A stretch of 63,333 bases of DNA from Magnetococcales bacterium (GCA_015234115.1 JADFWP010000012.1:1-63333), one strand, 5' to 3'; positions 35,687 through 48,905 are shown, counted from the stretch's first letter. Translations and numbers: made by a program. Notes: generated by a model from the sequence alone, not told the origin.

Positions 35687-36100
35687 CTAGGCTTTTTGTT
35701 TGTTGAGGAGTTCCTGACAAACATTGGCAAAGTCGATGCGGGATTGCCAGAGAGCCGCAGTGGTCTCCTCCAGATCCGACGCAGCCAGTTTGGTTCTGGC
35801 CTCTTTCAACTCGTCCTGGATCTGTTGGGCCGAGATCTGCTCACGGGAGAGTGCCCGTTCGGTGAGAATGGTCACCTTTTCGGGCATCACCTCGGCGAAA
35901 CCACCCGCCACAGCGAAATGTTTGGCGTCATCCCCCTCGCCCAGGGTGACAATGCCGGGTTTGAGCAGCGTCACGAAGGGGGCATGACCCGACATGACTC
36001 CGAAATACCCCTCGGCTCCCGGCGCCGTGACCAACATGGACTCCTCGGCGTGCAACAAGGCCTCCGGTGTGACGAGTTCCATTTGAATGACGATGGACAT
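35687..36100 (-). CDS. atpC: F1 ATP synthase epsilon subunit
   Basis: Part of the central stalk; it inhibits ATP hydrolysis. The 137-residue protein has the N-terminal beta-sandwich (MELVTPEALLHAEESMLVTAPG, broken as VTPEALLHAEE and GYFGVMSGHAPFVT) and a C-terminal helical hairpin (REQISAQQIQDELKEAR). It follows atpD by 15 bp and ends the F1 operon before glmU. Confidence 0.96.
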   Translation of the reverse strand: MSIVIQMELVTPEALLHAEESMLVTAPGAEGYFGVMSGHAPFVTLLKPGIVTLGEGDDAKHFAVAGGFAEVMPEKVTILTERALSREQISAQQIQDELKEARTKLAASDLEETTAALWQSRIDFANVCQELLNKQKA

Positions 36101-36115
36101 GGAGTCTCCTCATGA

Positions 36116-38507
<2,392 letters not shown>

Positions 38508-38529
38508 GCGTCTTGGGTCCCTTTCAGGC

Positions 38530-40119
<1,590 letters not shown>

Positions 40120-40125
40120 CGGCTG

Positions 40126-40665
40126 TTATCCTCTCATCTGTGCTTTTAGCCGGTTCAAATGGTTGCGTACGGAGTAATCCATCATCAGGCTTCCGATCCG
40201 CACAACGATTCCGCCAAGGAGATCGGGTTCCACGCGGCTCTCCAGGCGGACCTCCTTGCCGGTCAGTCTGGAGAGCGTGGCTTGCAGATTCTCGGCATGG
40301 TGGCTTTCCAGGGGCGCGGCCGACTGCAGCTCGACGGTGATGCGGCCACTGCGGGTCTCCATCTCCTTATGATACGCGACGATGATGGCCTCAACAAGGT
40401 CCATGCGCCGTTTGTCCACGAGCAACTTCAAAAAATTGCCCAGTATGCGGACCGGTGCCGCATGCGTGATGAAAGCATCCAGAGCGGCATGCTTGTCGCG
40501 AGCGGGCGCCGTGGGACTGGTGAGCAGAAGGCGCAAACCGGGCGTGGCCGTCAGAAGCTGGGAAAAGCGGGTGAGATCCTCTCCCACAACGCTCAATTGC
40601 TGATCTTCTGTTGCCAGGTCCGCCAGTGCGGTTGCGTAACGTTTGGCCAGGACAAGATTCAACAC
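40126..40665 (-). CDS. atpH: F1 ATP synthase delta subunit
   Basis: Peripheral-stalk connector (OSCP homologue) of 179 residues. The start is a GTG at 40665 (MLNLVLAKRYATALADLA) with GAGGA 7 nt upstream; the frame runs open further back but into the divergent fxsA promoter region. ILGNFLKLLVDKRRMDLV and the C-terminal LGGIVVRIGSLMMDYSVRNHL match the family. It heads the atpHAGDC operon. No a, b or c subunit genes are adjacent, so F0 is encoded elsewhere. Confidence 0.92.
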   Translation of the reverse strand: MLNLVLAKRYATALADLATEDQQLSVVGEDLTRFSQLLTATPGLRLLLTSPTAPARDKHAALDAFITHAAPVRILGNFLKLLVDKRRMDLVEAIIVAYHKEMETRSGRITVELQSAAPLESHHAENLQATLSRLTGKEVRLESRVEPDLLGGIVVRIGSLMMDYSVRNHLNRLKAQMRG

Positions 40666-40906
40666 GATGGTTCCTCGACCTTTCGCATGATATGGGTTGG
40701 GAAAATCGTTTTGCCTCGAATGGTCAAATTGAATACCACACCCGGTCGGCCCATTCAACGGTTTGCGATCACGCCCATGACGATTTCCCAAACCAGACCC
40801 GAATCGCCTCCCGTGGCATCTCCGGCCCGGCTGGGTTATGCTGGATTCCACGCGCGTCGGCACTACGCCCCGCCATCGACCCGAACGCTCCAGCCAGGAA
40901 CAAACC

Positions 40907-41317
40907 ATGAAACAACTGCCGATTATTCTTTTAGCTATCATACCGTTCATCGAAATCTGGCTGATGATCTGGATTGGACATCTATCCGGCGCCGGAGTGG
41001 TCCTGCTTTCATGGCTGGTCGCCGGCATGATTGGCTGGTCGGTGCTGCGCCAGGCGGGTGCCGGAACTCTTGTGACTGCACATAACCGCATACGAAACGG
41101 TGAGAATCCTGGACCTGAACTGCTTGACGGCGCCCTGCGCATGCTCGGCGCCGTGTTGTTGATCATTCCAGGTTACCTTTCGGATTTATCAGGTGTTTTA
41201 TTGCTTGTCCCCTGGATCCGCACCTGGTTGAAACTCCGGATACTCGCTCATTTCGCTTCCGTTGCCGCGTCTGCCGACGGGGTGATCGAGGGAGAGGTGG
41301 TGAACCATGAAGAGTAA
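40907..41317 (+). CDS. fxsA: FxsA family membrane protein
   Basis: A 136-residue inner-membrane protein. FxsA in E. coli suppresses exclusion of phage T7 by F plasmid. Hydrophobic segments include LPIILLAIIPFIEIWLMIWIG and VVLLSWLVAGMIGWSVL; the central GALRMLGAVLLIIPGYLSD region matches the family. The start at 40907 follows CCAGGA by about 8 nt. It overlaps the next gene by 11 bp and diverges from atpH. Confidence 0.88.
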   Translation: MKQLPIILLAIIPFIEIWLMIWIGHLSGAGVVLLSWLVAGMIGWSVLRQAGAGTLVTAHNRIRNGENPGPELLDGALRMLGAVLLIIPGYLSDLSGVLLLVPWIRTWLKLRILAHFASVAASADGVIEGEVVNHEE

Positions 41318-42407
41318 GAAAATCTGGTGTGCCGTCTCCGGCCATGGTTATGGCCACTGGTCGCAAATGGTGCCGGTGCTGCATATGCTGCTGGCCGCGA
41401 GACCCGATCTGACCCTGCATGTCACAGGCAGCATTCCCACCGCGTTGATTCAAAGAACGCTGCGCCACCCCGTGACCCACGATCTCCGCAGTTGTGACGT
41501 CTGCCTGATCCAGCCCGATCCCATGCAGGTCGATCTTGCCGCCACCGCTGCGGCCATGCGGCTCTTCCACGACGACTGGCCCGAGCGTGTGGCCCGCGAG
41601 GCTGCCCTCATGGCTGCCTGGCAACCCGATCTGATCCTTGGCAACATCCCCTGTCTGCCCATGGAGGCCGGAAAACGGCTCGGCATCCCCACCGTGGCCC
41701 TGACTTCCCTGACCTGGGATGAGGTGATCACCGCCTATTTCCCGCCAGATGCGCCAGAAATCGCCGCCTGGCTCGCCACCATGCGCAACGCCTATGCCCA
41801 GGCAACCCTGGCCTTGCGCATCACCCCGGCTCTGCCGGATCATCCGTTTCCGGAGAGCCGGATCATTCCGGCCATAACAACATCAGGTATCGAACGTGCC
41901 ACGGAACTGCGGCACGCACTGGGCATCGCTCCCCACGACACCCGCCCGCTGGTACTGCTCACCCTGGGAGGGATTCCGACCCGTTCGTTTCCCCTGGCGC
42001 GGCTCAACACCCAACGCGATTTTCACTGGATTCTCGACCAACCCCTGGAGCCGGATTCAGCATCCCATCTGCACGCCCTCGACCAACTCCCGACCTGGCC
42101 CTTTGCCGATCTGCTCGCCTCGGTGGATGCCCTGATCAGCAAACCCGGTTATGGCATGGCCTGTTCCGCCATGGCCCACCGCATTCCGTTTCTTTATCTG
42201 CGACGGGGCATCTTCCCGGATGAACCGCCGATTCTTGAATGGTGCGCCCAACATGGACGAGTCATGGAAATCCGTCGGGAAGCGTTTCAACAAGGCCAAT
42301 TCTCCGCCCCGCTGACCACGCTCCTCGCCCAGCCAGCCCCTCCCGCACCCGAGGTCAATGGTGCCGAGGTGGCGGCACGCATGCTGATGGAACGGTTCCT
42401 GGAATGA
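41307..42407 (+). CDS. GT-B type glycosyltransferase-like protein
   Basis: A 366-residue GT-B fold protein. The N-terminal VSGHGYGHWSQ resembles the start of glycosyltransferase-like domains fused to arabinokinase/galactokinase proteins. The C-terminal half has VLLTLGGIPTRSF and ISKPGYGMACSAMAHRIPFLYLRR-type sequence (SKPGYGMACSAMAH), the nucleotide-sugar region. A good RBS (GAGGTGGTGAA) lies inside fxsA. No acceptor can be named. It is followed at 9 bp by an R2 terminator-like palindrome. Confidence 0.78.
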   Translation: MKSKKIWCAVSGHGYGHWSQMVPVLHMLLAARPDLTLHVTGSIPTALIQRTLRHPVTHDLRSCDVCLIQPDPMQVDLAATAAAMRLFHDDWPERVAREAALMAAWQPDLILGNIPCLPMEAGKRLGIPTVALTSLTWDEVITAYFPPDAPEIAAWLATMRNAYAQATLALRITPALPDHPFPESRIIPAITTSGIERATELRHALGIAPHDTRPLVLLTLGGIPTRSFPLARLNTQRDFHWILDQPLEPDSASHLHALDQLPTWPFADLLASVDALISKPGYGMACSAMAHRIPFLYLRRGIFPDEPPILEWCAQHGRVMEIRREAFQQGQFSAPLTTLLAQPAPPAPEVNGAEVAARMLMERFLE

Positions 42408-42416
42408 ATCCCAGCC

Positions 42417-42476
42417 ATTGAAAAAAAAGAGGGGGGGCTGGTGGATTCCTCCCCCAGCCCCCCCTCTTTTTTTTCA
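42417..42476. terminator. R2 palindrome, short form
   Basis: Arms AAAAAAAAGAGGGGGGGCTGG and CCAGCCCCCCCTCTTTTTTTT surround GTGGATTCCTCCC. It starts 9 bp after the glycosyltransferase stop. It can terminate that transcript and also the convergent DUF2442 gene, which stops at 42510. Confidence 0.9.
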
Positions 42477-42509
42477 CCAACTCAATCTGTCCAGGCAAAA
42501 CTGGCTTGA

Positions 42510-42794
42510 TCAAGCAACCTTCCCCAACTTTTCCCGAACCGGACCATCAGTCGGCATTCCGCCCCAAATCAACACATCAGGACACAAATCCGCCCCATTC
42601 GGCCACGCCACCCCCCCGCCCTCGACACGCACCTCGAAAAACAAAGCCGGATCGCTACGCACAGAATCAAACAAGGGGCCACGCAACAATGGTGCGATCT
42701 CCCGTTCGATTTCAGTGCCATCCGTCAATGTCAGAGCAAGACGAAAACCTGACAAAGGCAGCGCACGGCTGATTCTGAGCAGAGTCATGAGCAT
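42510..42794 (-). CDS. DUF2442 domain protein
   Basis: A 94-residue protein resembling DUF2442 (SGFRLALTLTDGTEIEREI..., ALFFEVRVEGGGVAWPNGADL). In many genomes DUF2442 proteins sit immediately after DUF4160 proteins and are suspected to be the antitoxin-like member of a pair. Here the start overlaps the DUF4160 stop by one base (TAATG). Function not established. Confidence 0.85.
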   Translation of the reverse strand: MLMTLLRISRALPLSGFRLALTLTDGTEIEREIAPLLRGPLFDSVRSDPALFFEVRVEGGGVAWPNGADLCPDVLIWGGMPTDGPVREKLGKVA

Positions 42795-43054
42795 TACTCC
42801 AAGGGTTCCATGTGAAGCGGCGGTTTACCAACACTGGCCAGTTCCCAGTTTTGCTGCAACATTTCGCGATGGATTGCCGCCCATTCCAACACTATGGCTA
42901 ATGCTCTTCGCGGCAAATGACCATACAGCACCTCCAAGGTGCCAATATCAATCAACGCTTCATCATCACCATAGATTACATGAAAATGAGGAGGATTGTG
43001 ATCGTTGTTAAACATCCGAATGATGATGCCAAAGAATCGACACAACTCGGGCAT
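42794..43054 (-). CDS. DUF4160 domain protein
   Basis: An 86-residue protein with the DUF4160 core PPHFHVIYGDDEALIDI and a C-terminal helix-rich half (ALAIVLEWAAIHREMLQQNW). DUF4160/DUF2442 pairs resemble toxin-antitoxin modules in size and linkage, but activity is unproven. A GGGG/GATGGG RBS lies before the ATG. The pair is flanked on both sides by R2 palindromes. Confidence 0.87.
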   Translation of the reverse strand: MPELCRFFGIIIRMFNNDHNPPHFHVIYGDDEALIDIGTLEVLYGHLPRRALAIVLEWAAIHREMLQQNWELASVGKPPLHMEPLE

Positions 43055-43085
43055 CCCATCCCCCTATACACCAGAACAGAGAAGT

Positions 43086-43172
43086 GACTTTAAAGAAAAA
43101 ACCCATAAAAATGATTTGTTTAAAGTCAAAACCCTGGGGGATGAATCCCCCAGACCCCTCTTTTTTTTCAAT
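43086..43172. repeat. R2 palindromic repeat, centre plus right arm
   Basis: Central GACTTTAAAG...GTTTAAAGTC and right arm with CCCTGGGGGATGAATCCCCCAG and an 8-T run. The left arm is missing. It lies between DUF4160 (upstream start side) and the small Cys-rich gene, 21 bp beyond the latter's stop. Confidence 0.87.
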
Positions 43173-43193
43173 AATTGCAACGATCCTGCCGCC

Positions 43194-43493
43194 TCAATCC
43201 TCGATGATATCCCCCCGCAAGGCGCTCTTGTGCGCCACGGGCAAGACCCCTTCATCGCCATCATCCGGATTGTAAAAAGCCCGCACCGAACCGATCCGTC
43301 CCATGGAATTGAACAACGAATTCCACCCCTTGACGAACATGGAACACTCATCGTTGAAACAGACGAACATGAAATCACTGACAAATCCCATGCCGTCTCC
43401 GCAGAAATTATGGCCTGCCGAAGCCCATTTTTTCATGGCCACCCCACAATGGGGACAATCGTATTGCGTCGCTCCAATCACTTTCGGTTTCAT
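43194..43493 (-). CDS. Small Cys-rich (zinc-ribbon-like) protein coupled to alaS
   Basis: A 99-residue hypothetical protein. Two cysteine pairs (DCPHCGV near residue 13, and FVCFNDECSMF near 45-50) plus an interior Cys/His suggest a zinc ribbon. Its ATG overlaps the alaS stop by 4 bp (ATGA), so it is probably translated with alaS. I do not recognise the family. Role could be a nucleic-acid or protein contact; nothing further is supported. Confidence 0.75.
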   Translation of the reverse strand: MKPKVIGATQYDCPHCGVAMKKWASAGHNFCGDGMGFVSDFMFVCFNDECSMFVKGWNSLFNSMGRIGSVRAFYNPDDGDEGVLPVAHKSALRGDIIED

Positions 43494-46144
43494 CCGGTTC
43501 TCTCCTCGATCCAGGCCGTCGCTGCGACCAAAGCTTCATTGAGCGCTTCGGGACGGGTTCCGCCCCCCATCGCCATGTCTGGACGACCTCCCCCCTTGCC
43601 ACCCACCACGGGCGCCACGGCCTGCATCCAATCCCCGGCCTTGCAGCGTCCGGTCAGATCCTTGGTGACCCCGGCCAACAGACTCACCTTGCCCTCTTCG
43701 GCCAATCCGAGAAAAATCGCCCCGGAACCGAGCTTGTCCCGCAACCGGTCGGCCAGATCCCGCAACCCCTTGGCATCCACCCCGGAAACCCCGGCCACCA
43801 GATAACGCACCCCATTTTTCTCTTGGGCGCGTCCCAGCAATTCATCCACCGTGGATCCGGCCAGCGCGGATTGACTCTTTTCCAACTCGCGCTCCAACTC
43901 GGCCCGACGCGCCAGCAGCTTTTCCACTCCGGCCACCGCATCGCCCGGCGGCAGTTTCAACAATCCCGCCACCCGCTGCAACACCCGAGCATCCGCCAGA
44001 AAACTCTGTCTGGCCCGCGCGCCGCACACCGCCTCCAGACGCCGCACCCCGGCTGCCACCGCCGCTTCGGAGACAATCCGCATCAGGCCGATGTCTCCGG
44101 TACGCCCCACATGGGTGCCGCCGCACAACTCCAACGATGGACCCAGACGCACCACCCGCACCTGATCGCCATATTTTTCACCAAAAAGCGCCATGGCTCC
44201 GGCTCGAATCGCCTCATCCGGGGTCATCACCTCGGTGGTGCGCGCCTCGTTGGCCAGAATCGCTTCGTTGACCAACTCCTCGACCCGCTCCAACTCCGCC
44301 GCACTCACCGCCTGATAGTGGGAAAAGTCGAAACGCAACCGCTCCGGTCCCACCAGGGATCCGGCCTGCTTCACATGATCGCCCACCACCTGCTTGAGCG
44401 CCCAATGCAACAGATGGGTCGCCGAATGGTGCCACTGCACCGCACGCCGTCTGCCCCCATCCACCTGCAACGTGACCACATCGCCAACCGCCAGACTCCC
44501 GGATTGCACCCGCACCTGATGCACGATCAACTCCGGCAACGGTTTGCGGGTATCGATCACCGTGCCACGGCTCTCTCCGGCCAGAATCTCCCCCGCATCT
44601 CCGACCTGCCCCCCGGACTCGCCATAAAACGGGGTCTGATCGCAGATCACCCCCCCCTCTTCTCCGGCCTTCAGGGAGAGAACCAACGCGCCATCCCGCA
44701 CCAGCGCCCGTACCCGACCCGAGGCGGTTTCGGCCTCATAGCCCAGGAAGGTCACGCCACCGCCATCGGCCAGGATTTCATGATAGACCGCAGCCGTCCC
44801 CGCATCCCCGGATCCGGCCCAGGCCGCCCTGGCCATGGCCTTCTGACGGGCCATGTGCTGTTCGAATCCTTCCAGATCCACATCGATGCCCCGATCCCGC
44901 AGAATATCGGCGGTCAGATCCACCGGGAATCCGTAGGTATCGTACAACGTGAAAACCACCGCTCCATCCAACCGGTCGCCAGCGACCAGACCGCTTGCCG
45001 CCCCTTCCAGCAGTTTCATGCCCGAACCCAGGGTGGTGACAAAACGGCGTTCCTCGTTTTCCACCACTGCCGTGATCGCCTGTTGTTGCGCGACCAGCTC
45101 GGGATAGACCCGCCCCATCTTTTCCACCAGGGTGGGCACCAGACGATAGAGAAACGGCTCTTCCATGCCCAGCATCCGGCCATGGCGCATGGCGCGACGC
45201 ATGATGCGACGCAGGACGTAACCCCGTCCCTCGTTGGAGGGCAACACCCCGTCCGCAATCAGAAATCCCACGGCGCGGATGTGATCGGCGATCACCTGCA
45301 ACGAGACCGTCTCCCGCGACCAGGCTCCGGCATTTTTCTCAGCGGCGACCACCTGTTCGTGGCCGGTCCAGCGGGCCGCAGCCTGCATCAGGGGTTGAAA
45401 CAGGTCCGAGTCATAATTGTTCGTATGGCCCTGCAACACCACAGCCAGCCGTTCCAATCCGGCGCCCGTATCGATGCAGGGACGGGGCAGCGGGGTCAGG
45501 GTGCCATCGGCGCTGCGATCGTACTGCATGAAGACCAGATTCCAGATCTCCACGAAGCGGTCCCCGTCCTGTTCCGGAGAGCCGGGCGGACCTCCCGGGA
45601 TCGCCGGGCCATGGTCATAAAAGATCTCCGAGCAGGGACCGCAAGGGCCGGTCGGACCCATGGACCAGAAGTTATCGCTCGTGGCAATCCGGATGATCCG
45701 TTCCGCCGGCAGCCCCAGTTTTTCGTGCCAGAGGCGATAGGCCTCCTCGTCTTCGGCGTAGACCGTGACTAAAAGCCGCTCCAGGGGCAGGCCCAATTCC
45801 ACGGTGACGAATTCCCAGGCCAGCGGGATGGCTTCTTCTTTGAAGTAATCCCCGAAGGAGAAGTTCCCGAGCATTTCAAAAAAGGTGTGGTGGCGGGCCG
45901 TGCGACCGACATTTTCCAGGTCGTTGTGTTTGCCGCCCGCCCGCACGCATTTTTGCACGCTGACCGCTCTGGGGTTGGCACGGCGTTCCCGGCCCAGGAA
46001 CACCCCCTTGAACTGGTTCATGCCCGCATTGGTGAAGAGCAGTGTGGGATCATTGTCCGGAACCAGACTGGACGAGGATACGGCCTCATGTCCCTTGCGT
46101 TTGAAAAACGACACGAAACGGTCGCGAATGTCATCTGCCGTCAT
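43490..46144 (-). CDS. alaS: Alanyl-tRNA synthetase
   Basis: Charges tRNA-Ala and edits mischarged Ser/Gly. About 884 residues: class II aminoacylation core (FFKRKGHEAV, GRTARHHTFFEMLGNFSFGD split as TARHHTFFEML and NFSFGDYF), tRNA-binding domain, editing domain with WHHSATHLLHWAL (HxxxH zinc site) and CGGTHVGRTGDIG (CxxxH). The C-terminal domain ends in GGGTRPEAL-like sequence. ATG 46144 is chosen with GAGG 9 nt upstream; GTG 46150 is an alternative. It lies after an R2 repeat on the recX side. Confidence 0.98.
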   Translation of the reverse strand: MTADDIRDRFVSFFKRKGHEAVSSSSLVPDNDPTLLFTNAGMNQFKGVFLGRERRANPRAVSVQKCVRAGGKHNDLENVGRTARHHTFFEMLGNFSFGDYFKEEAIPLAWEFVTVELGLPLERLLVTVYAEDEEAYRLWHEKLGLPAERIIRIATSDNFWSMGPTGPCGPCSEIFYDHGPAIPGGPPGSPEQDGDRFVEIWNLVFMQYDRSADGTLTPLPRPCIDTGAGLERLAVVLQGHTNNYDSDLFQPLMQAAARWTGHEQVVAAEKNAGAWSRETVSLQVIADHIRAVGFLIADGVLPSNEGRGYVLRRIMRRAMRHGRMLGMEEPFLYRLVPTLVEKMGRVYPELVAQQQAITAVVENEERRFVTTLGSGMKLLEGAASGLVAGDRLDGAVVFTLYDTYGFPVDLTADILRDRGIDVDLEGFEQHMARQKAMARAAWAGSGDAGTAAVYHEILADGGGVTFLGYEAETASGRVRALVRDGALVLSLKAGEEGGVICDQTPFYGESGGQVGDAGEILAGESRGTVIDTRKPLPELIVHQVRVQSGSLAVGDVVTLQVDGGRRRAVQWHHSATHLLHWALKQVVGDHVKQAGSLVGPERLRFDFSHYQAVSAAELERVEELVNEAILANEARTTEVMTPDEAIRAGAMALFGEKYGDQVRVVRLGPSLELCGGTHVGRTGDIGLMRIVSEAAVAAGVRRLEAVCGARARQSFLADARVLQRVAGLLKLPPGDAVAGVEKLLARRAELERELEKSQSALAGSTVDELLGRAQEKNGVRYLVAGVSGVDAKGLRDLADRLRDKLGSGAIFLGLAEEGKVSLLAGVTKDLTGRCKAGDWMQAVAPVVGGKGGGRPDMAMGGGTRPEALNEALVAATAWIEERTG

Positions 46145-46176
46145 GATCACCTCACAGGCGGTTAACGATTTCCACT

Positions 46177-46316
46177 ATTAAAAAAAAAAGCGGGGGTCTG
46201 GGGGATTCCTCCCCCAGGGTTTTGACTTTAAAATAAAAAATTTTGAAAATGTTTTGCTCTTAAAGTCAAAACCCTGGGGGAGGAATCCCCCAGACCCCCG
46301 CTTTTTTTTTCAATAA
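46177..46316. repeat. R2 palindromic repeat, complete long form
   Basis: About 140 bp: left arm ATTAAAAAAAAAAGCGGGGG, right arm CCCCCGCTTTTTTTTTTCAAT, with inner hairpins GGGGGATTCCTCCCCC on the left and GGGGGAGGAATCCCCC on the right and an AT-rich centre. It starts within 2 bp of the recX stop and fills the recX-alaS gap, so it can separate flhB-recX from alaS transcription. Confidence 0.93.
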
Positions 46317-46317
46317 T

Positions 46318-46806
46318 TTATAATTCAACAAGCGCAGCGTCAATGACCTCCGCCTCGAATCCGCGCCGCGCCAGGAAGGCATAACGCCTGCCCCGCTCGC
46401 GCAGATCCGACCGGTTCCACCCCGCTGCGGCTCCGAAACGCTTTTCCAGCACCCGACGCGCCCGAGCCACGGGATCACTCCCCTCCTCGTCCGCATCCTG
46501 CTCGAATACGGCCCAGGCTTCGGTCAAAATCGCCTCGTCCAGCCCCAGCGACCGCAACTCCGCCCGAATCCGCAACCTGCCCCACCCCTGATTCTGCCGC
46601 ACCCGGATCCGGGAGAGAACAAAGGCCCGGTCATCCAGATACCCCAACTCCCGACAACGGATCAGCACTGCCGCAATCGCACCCGGTTCCCCCCCGACCC
46701 CTGCCAGACGCCAGGCCAGTTCCTGCTCACCATAGGAGCGGCGCGTCAACCAGCGCAACGCCTGATCATAAAGCTTGCGATCCAACCCGTCCACCGGACC
46801 ATTCAT
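46318..46806 (-). CDS. recX: RecX family regulator of RecA
   Basis: RecX binds RecA filaments and inhibits recombinase activity. The 162-residue protein has three-helix repeats: LDRKLYDQALRWLTRRSYG, ELAWRLAGVG, RELGYLDDRAFVLSRI and GWGRLRIRAELRSLGLDEAI. These match the family. Its ATG overlaps the flhB stop (ATGA), which is an uncommon partnership since recX is usually next to recA. Confidence 0.88.
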   Translation of the reverse strand: MNGPVDGLDRKLYDQALRWLTRRSYGEQELAWRLAGVGGEPGAIAAVLIRCRELGYLDDRAFVLSRIRVRQNQGWGRLRIRAELRSLGLDEAILTEAWAVFEQDADEEGSDPVARARRVLEKRFGAAAGWNRSDLRERGRRYAFLARRGFEAEVIDAALVEL

Positions 46807-47873
46807 CGCCGCATGCCACGCAATCCGTAGACATAGGCCAGAACTTCGGCCACCGCCTTGAAGAGTTCATGGGGAATGGCCCGATCCAGATCCACATCCT
46901 TGAACAAGGTGCGCGCCAACGGCGGATTCTCGACGATGGGCACCCCGTTGCCCCTGGCCACTTCGCGGATGCGCGCGGCCACATGACCCCGGCCCTTGGC
47001 CGTCAGCTTGGGCGCGCTCATCTTGCCTTGTTGATAGAGCAACGCCACCGCCACATGGGTCGGGTTGGTGATCACCACATCGGCCTTGGGCACCTCGGCC
47101 ATCATGCGCCGCTGAGCCATCTCCCGCTGGATCTGGCGGATGCGGCTCTTGACCAGCGGATCGCCTTCCATCTGTTTGAGTTCGTCCTTGACCTCCTGCT
47201 TGGTCATGCGCAACGCCTTCATGTGCTCGAACTTTTGATACAGAAAATCAAAAAGCGCGAACGCAAGAAACGCCATCGTCACTTTCCACAGCACCGCCAT
47301 GGAGTCCATGGCCAAGGCGTAAGTCACCTGCTCGACCGAAGTGGCGGTCCAACCCATGATCTCCGGCAGACTGCCCCGGATCGATTGATAGACCACCAAC
47401 GAAATCACGCCCATTTTAAGAACGGATTTGAACAGATCGACCAGGGATCGCTTGGAGATAAGCCTTTTCAGACCGGTCCAGGGATTGAGCTTGGAAAATT
47501 TGGGAGCCAGGGGTTCCAGGCTGAACAGAAAGCCATGCTGGAGAATGGAACCGAAAAACGCCATGAAAATAAAAACGATCAGGAACGGGGCCATATCCAC
47601 CAGCATGCCGAGCAGCACGCCGTCCATCAGGACGCTGATGCCCTCCCGGGTCAGATCATCGCTGATAGCCCCCCCCAGAAAAAAACGCATTTTTTCCTGG
47701 AGCGCGTTCCAGAAGACGCCCCCGTGAAAATAAAACACGCCTGTGGCCCCGAGCAGCAACAAGGCGGTGCCGACCTCACGGGAGTTGGCCACCTGCCCCT
47801 TGTTGCGGGCATCACCGAGCCGCTTGCCGGTGGGGTCTTCGGTTTTGGAATCGCTGTCGGCATCTTCGGCCAT
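46803..47873 (-). CDS. flhB: Flagellar export gate protein FlhB
   Basis: Membrane component of the flagellar type III export apparatus that switches substrate class by self-cleavage. The 356-residue protein has the N-terminal EDPTGKRLGDARNKGQVANS, four membrane segments (for example VGTALLLLGATGVFYF and MAPFLIVFIFMAFFGS), and the cytoplasmic NPTHVAVAL cleavage site followed by GRGHVAARIREVA and AVAEVLAYVY. No other flagellar gene is adjacent. recX is coupled at the 3' end. Confidence 0.96.
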   Translation of the reverse strand: MAEDADSDSKTEDPTGKRLGDARNKGQVANSREVGTALLLLGATGVFYFHGGVFWNALQEKMRFFLGGAISDDLTREGISVLMDGVLLGMLVDMAPFLIVFIFMAFFGSILQHGFLFSLEPLAPKFSKLNPWTGLKRLISKRSLVDLFKSVLKMGVISLVVYQSIRGSLPEIMGWTATSVEQVTYALAMDSMAVLWKVTMAFLAFALFDFLYQKFEHMKALRMTKQEVKDELKQMEGDPLVKSRIRQIQREMAQRRMMAEVPKADVVITNPTHVAVALLYQQGKMSAPKLTAKGRGHVAARIREVARGNGVPIVENPPLARTLFKDVDLDRAIPHELFKAVAEVLAYVYGLRGMRR

Positions 47874-48035
47874 GATGCGGGATCTCCTTCAGGCGTGATC
47901 GAAGGCTCCAGGCCACAAAAAAATCCACTCGACCTGGCGACCGGGGTCTTGACCACCCCCCGCCCTCCAAAGTCAAGTGGATTATGGTAACCCATTCGCC
48001 CGGTTTCCGAAAGGGAAGCCGTCAATCGAATGGCT

Positions 48036-48596
48036 TCAGCGCCCGTAGCGTCCGGTCAGACGGGCATGGGCCAGAGAATTGGCATTCACCAGAAAGCCGA
48101 TCAAAGAGGCGGTCGCTCCAGCCGGGGGATCCAGTTTCTCGACCTTGAGGGCGTGTAGGGTAAAATGATAATGGTGCGCACCATGACCGACCGGCGGGCA
48201 GGGACCACCCCAACCCGGCGCCCCGAAATCGGTTCCGGCCTGTCTGGCTCCCGACACCATGGCCGAGCCATCCCCGGCGCCCGCGCCTTGCGGCAAAGCG
48301 GTAACGGTCGCAGGAATATCGTAGACCACCCAATGCCACCACCCGGCTCCTCCCGTTGGCGCATCCGGATCATGCACCAACAGCGCAAAGCTTTTGGTCT
48401 CCGGCGGCGAATCCTGCCAGTTGAGGGCCGGAGAGAGATTCCCGCCCTCGCAGCCAAATCCCTTGAAGATGAATTTCTGATCAAACACCCCTTCCGGTTG
48501 CAGATCCGGACTGGTCAACGCCATGGCAGAAGCCCCCTGCGCCACACCCATGACCAGACCCAACACCATTCCCATCCTACCCGCCCGAAGTTTCAT
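48036..48596 (-). CDS. Secreted PEBP family (YbhB/YbcL-like) protein
   Basis: Phosphatidylethanolamine-binding-protein fold with a signal peptide (MGMVLGLVMGVAQGASA). The anion-binding motif DPDAPTGGAGWWHWVVYDIP is present, followed by GPCPPVGHGAHHYHFTLHAL. Start at 48596 (MKLRAG), because GGGGTGA is then 8 nt upstream; ATG 48605 is too close to it. The family's bacterial role is unclear; E. coli homologues are periplasmic or cytoplasmic. Confidence 0.92.
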   Translation of the reverse strand: MKLRAGRMGMVLGLVMGVAQGASAMALTSPDLQPEGVFDQKFIFKGFGCEGGNLSPALNWQDSPPETKSFALLVHDPDAPTGGAGWWHWVVYDIPATVTALPQGAGAGDGSAMVSGARQAGTDFGAPGWGGPCPPVGHGAHHYHFTLHALKVEKLDPPAGATASLIGFLVNANSLAHARLTGRYGR

Positions 48597-48905
48597 GGCA
48601 TTCACCCCATTTCCACAACAAATTGTCCCGATTCACACAAAGTGCGTGACTTCCGTTTGTATCCTGACGTAGAATATACCGGTTCGATGATCCTTTGCCA
48701 CCGGATCCTGACAAATTTACATTCATAAACTCTCAAAAAACACCCCACGGCACTCATCGAAACCTGGACGCGAATCCCCACTGCCGCATCAGGGAAAAGA
48801 ACAAGATCTCCGCATTTTTTTCTTGCATCCAGATTTAAAGTGAGTCAAAAATGCAAGCTGACCGGAATGGTTGACAGCAGTGTCGATCACAAGCGTTTCA
48901 GATCT

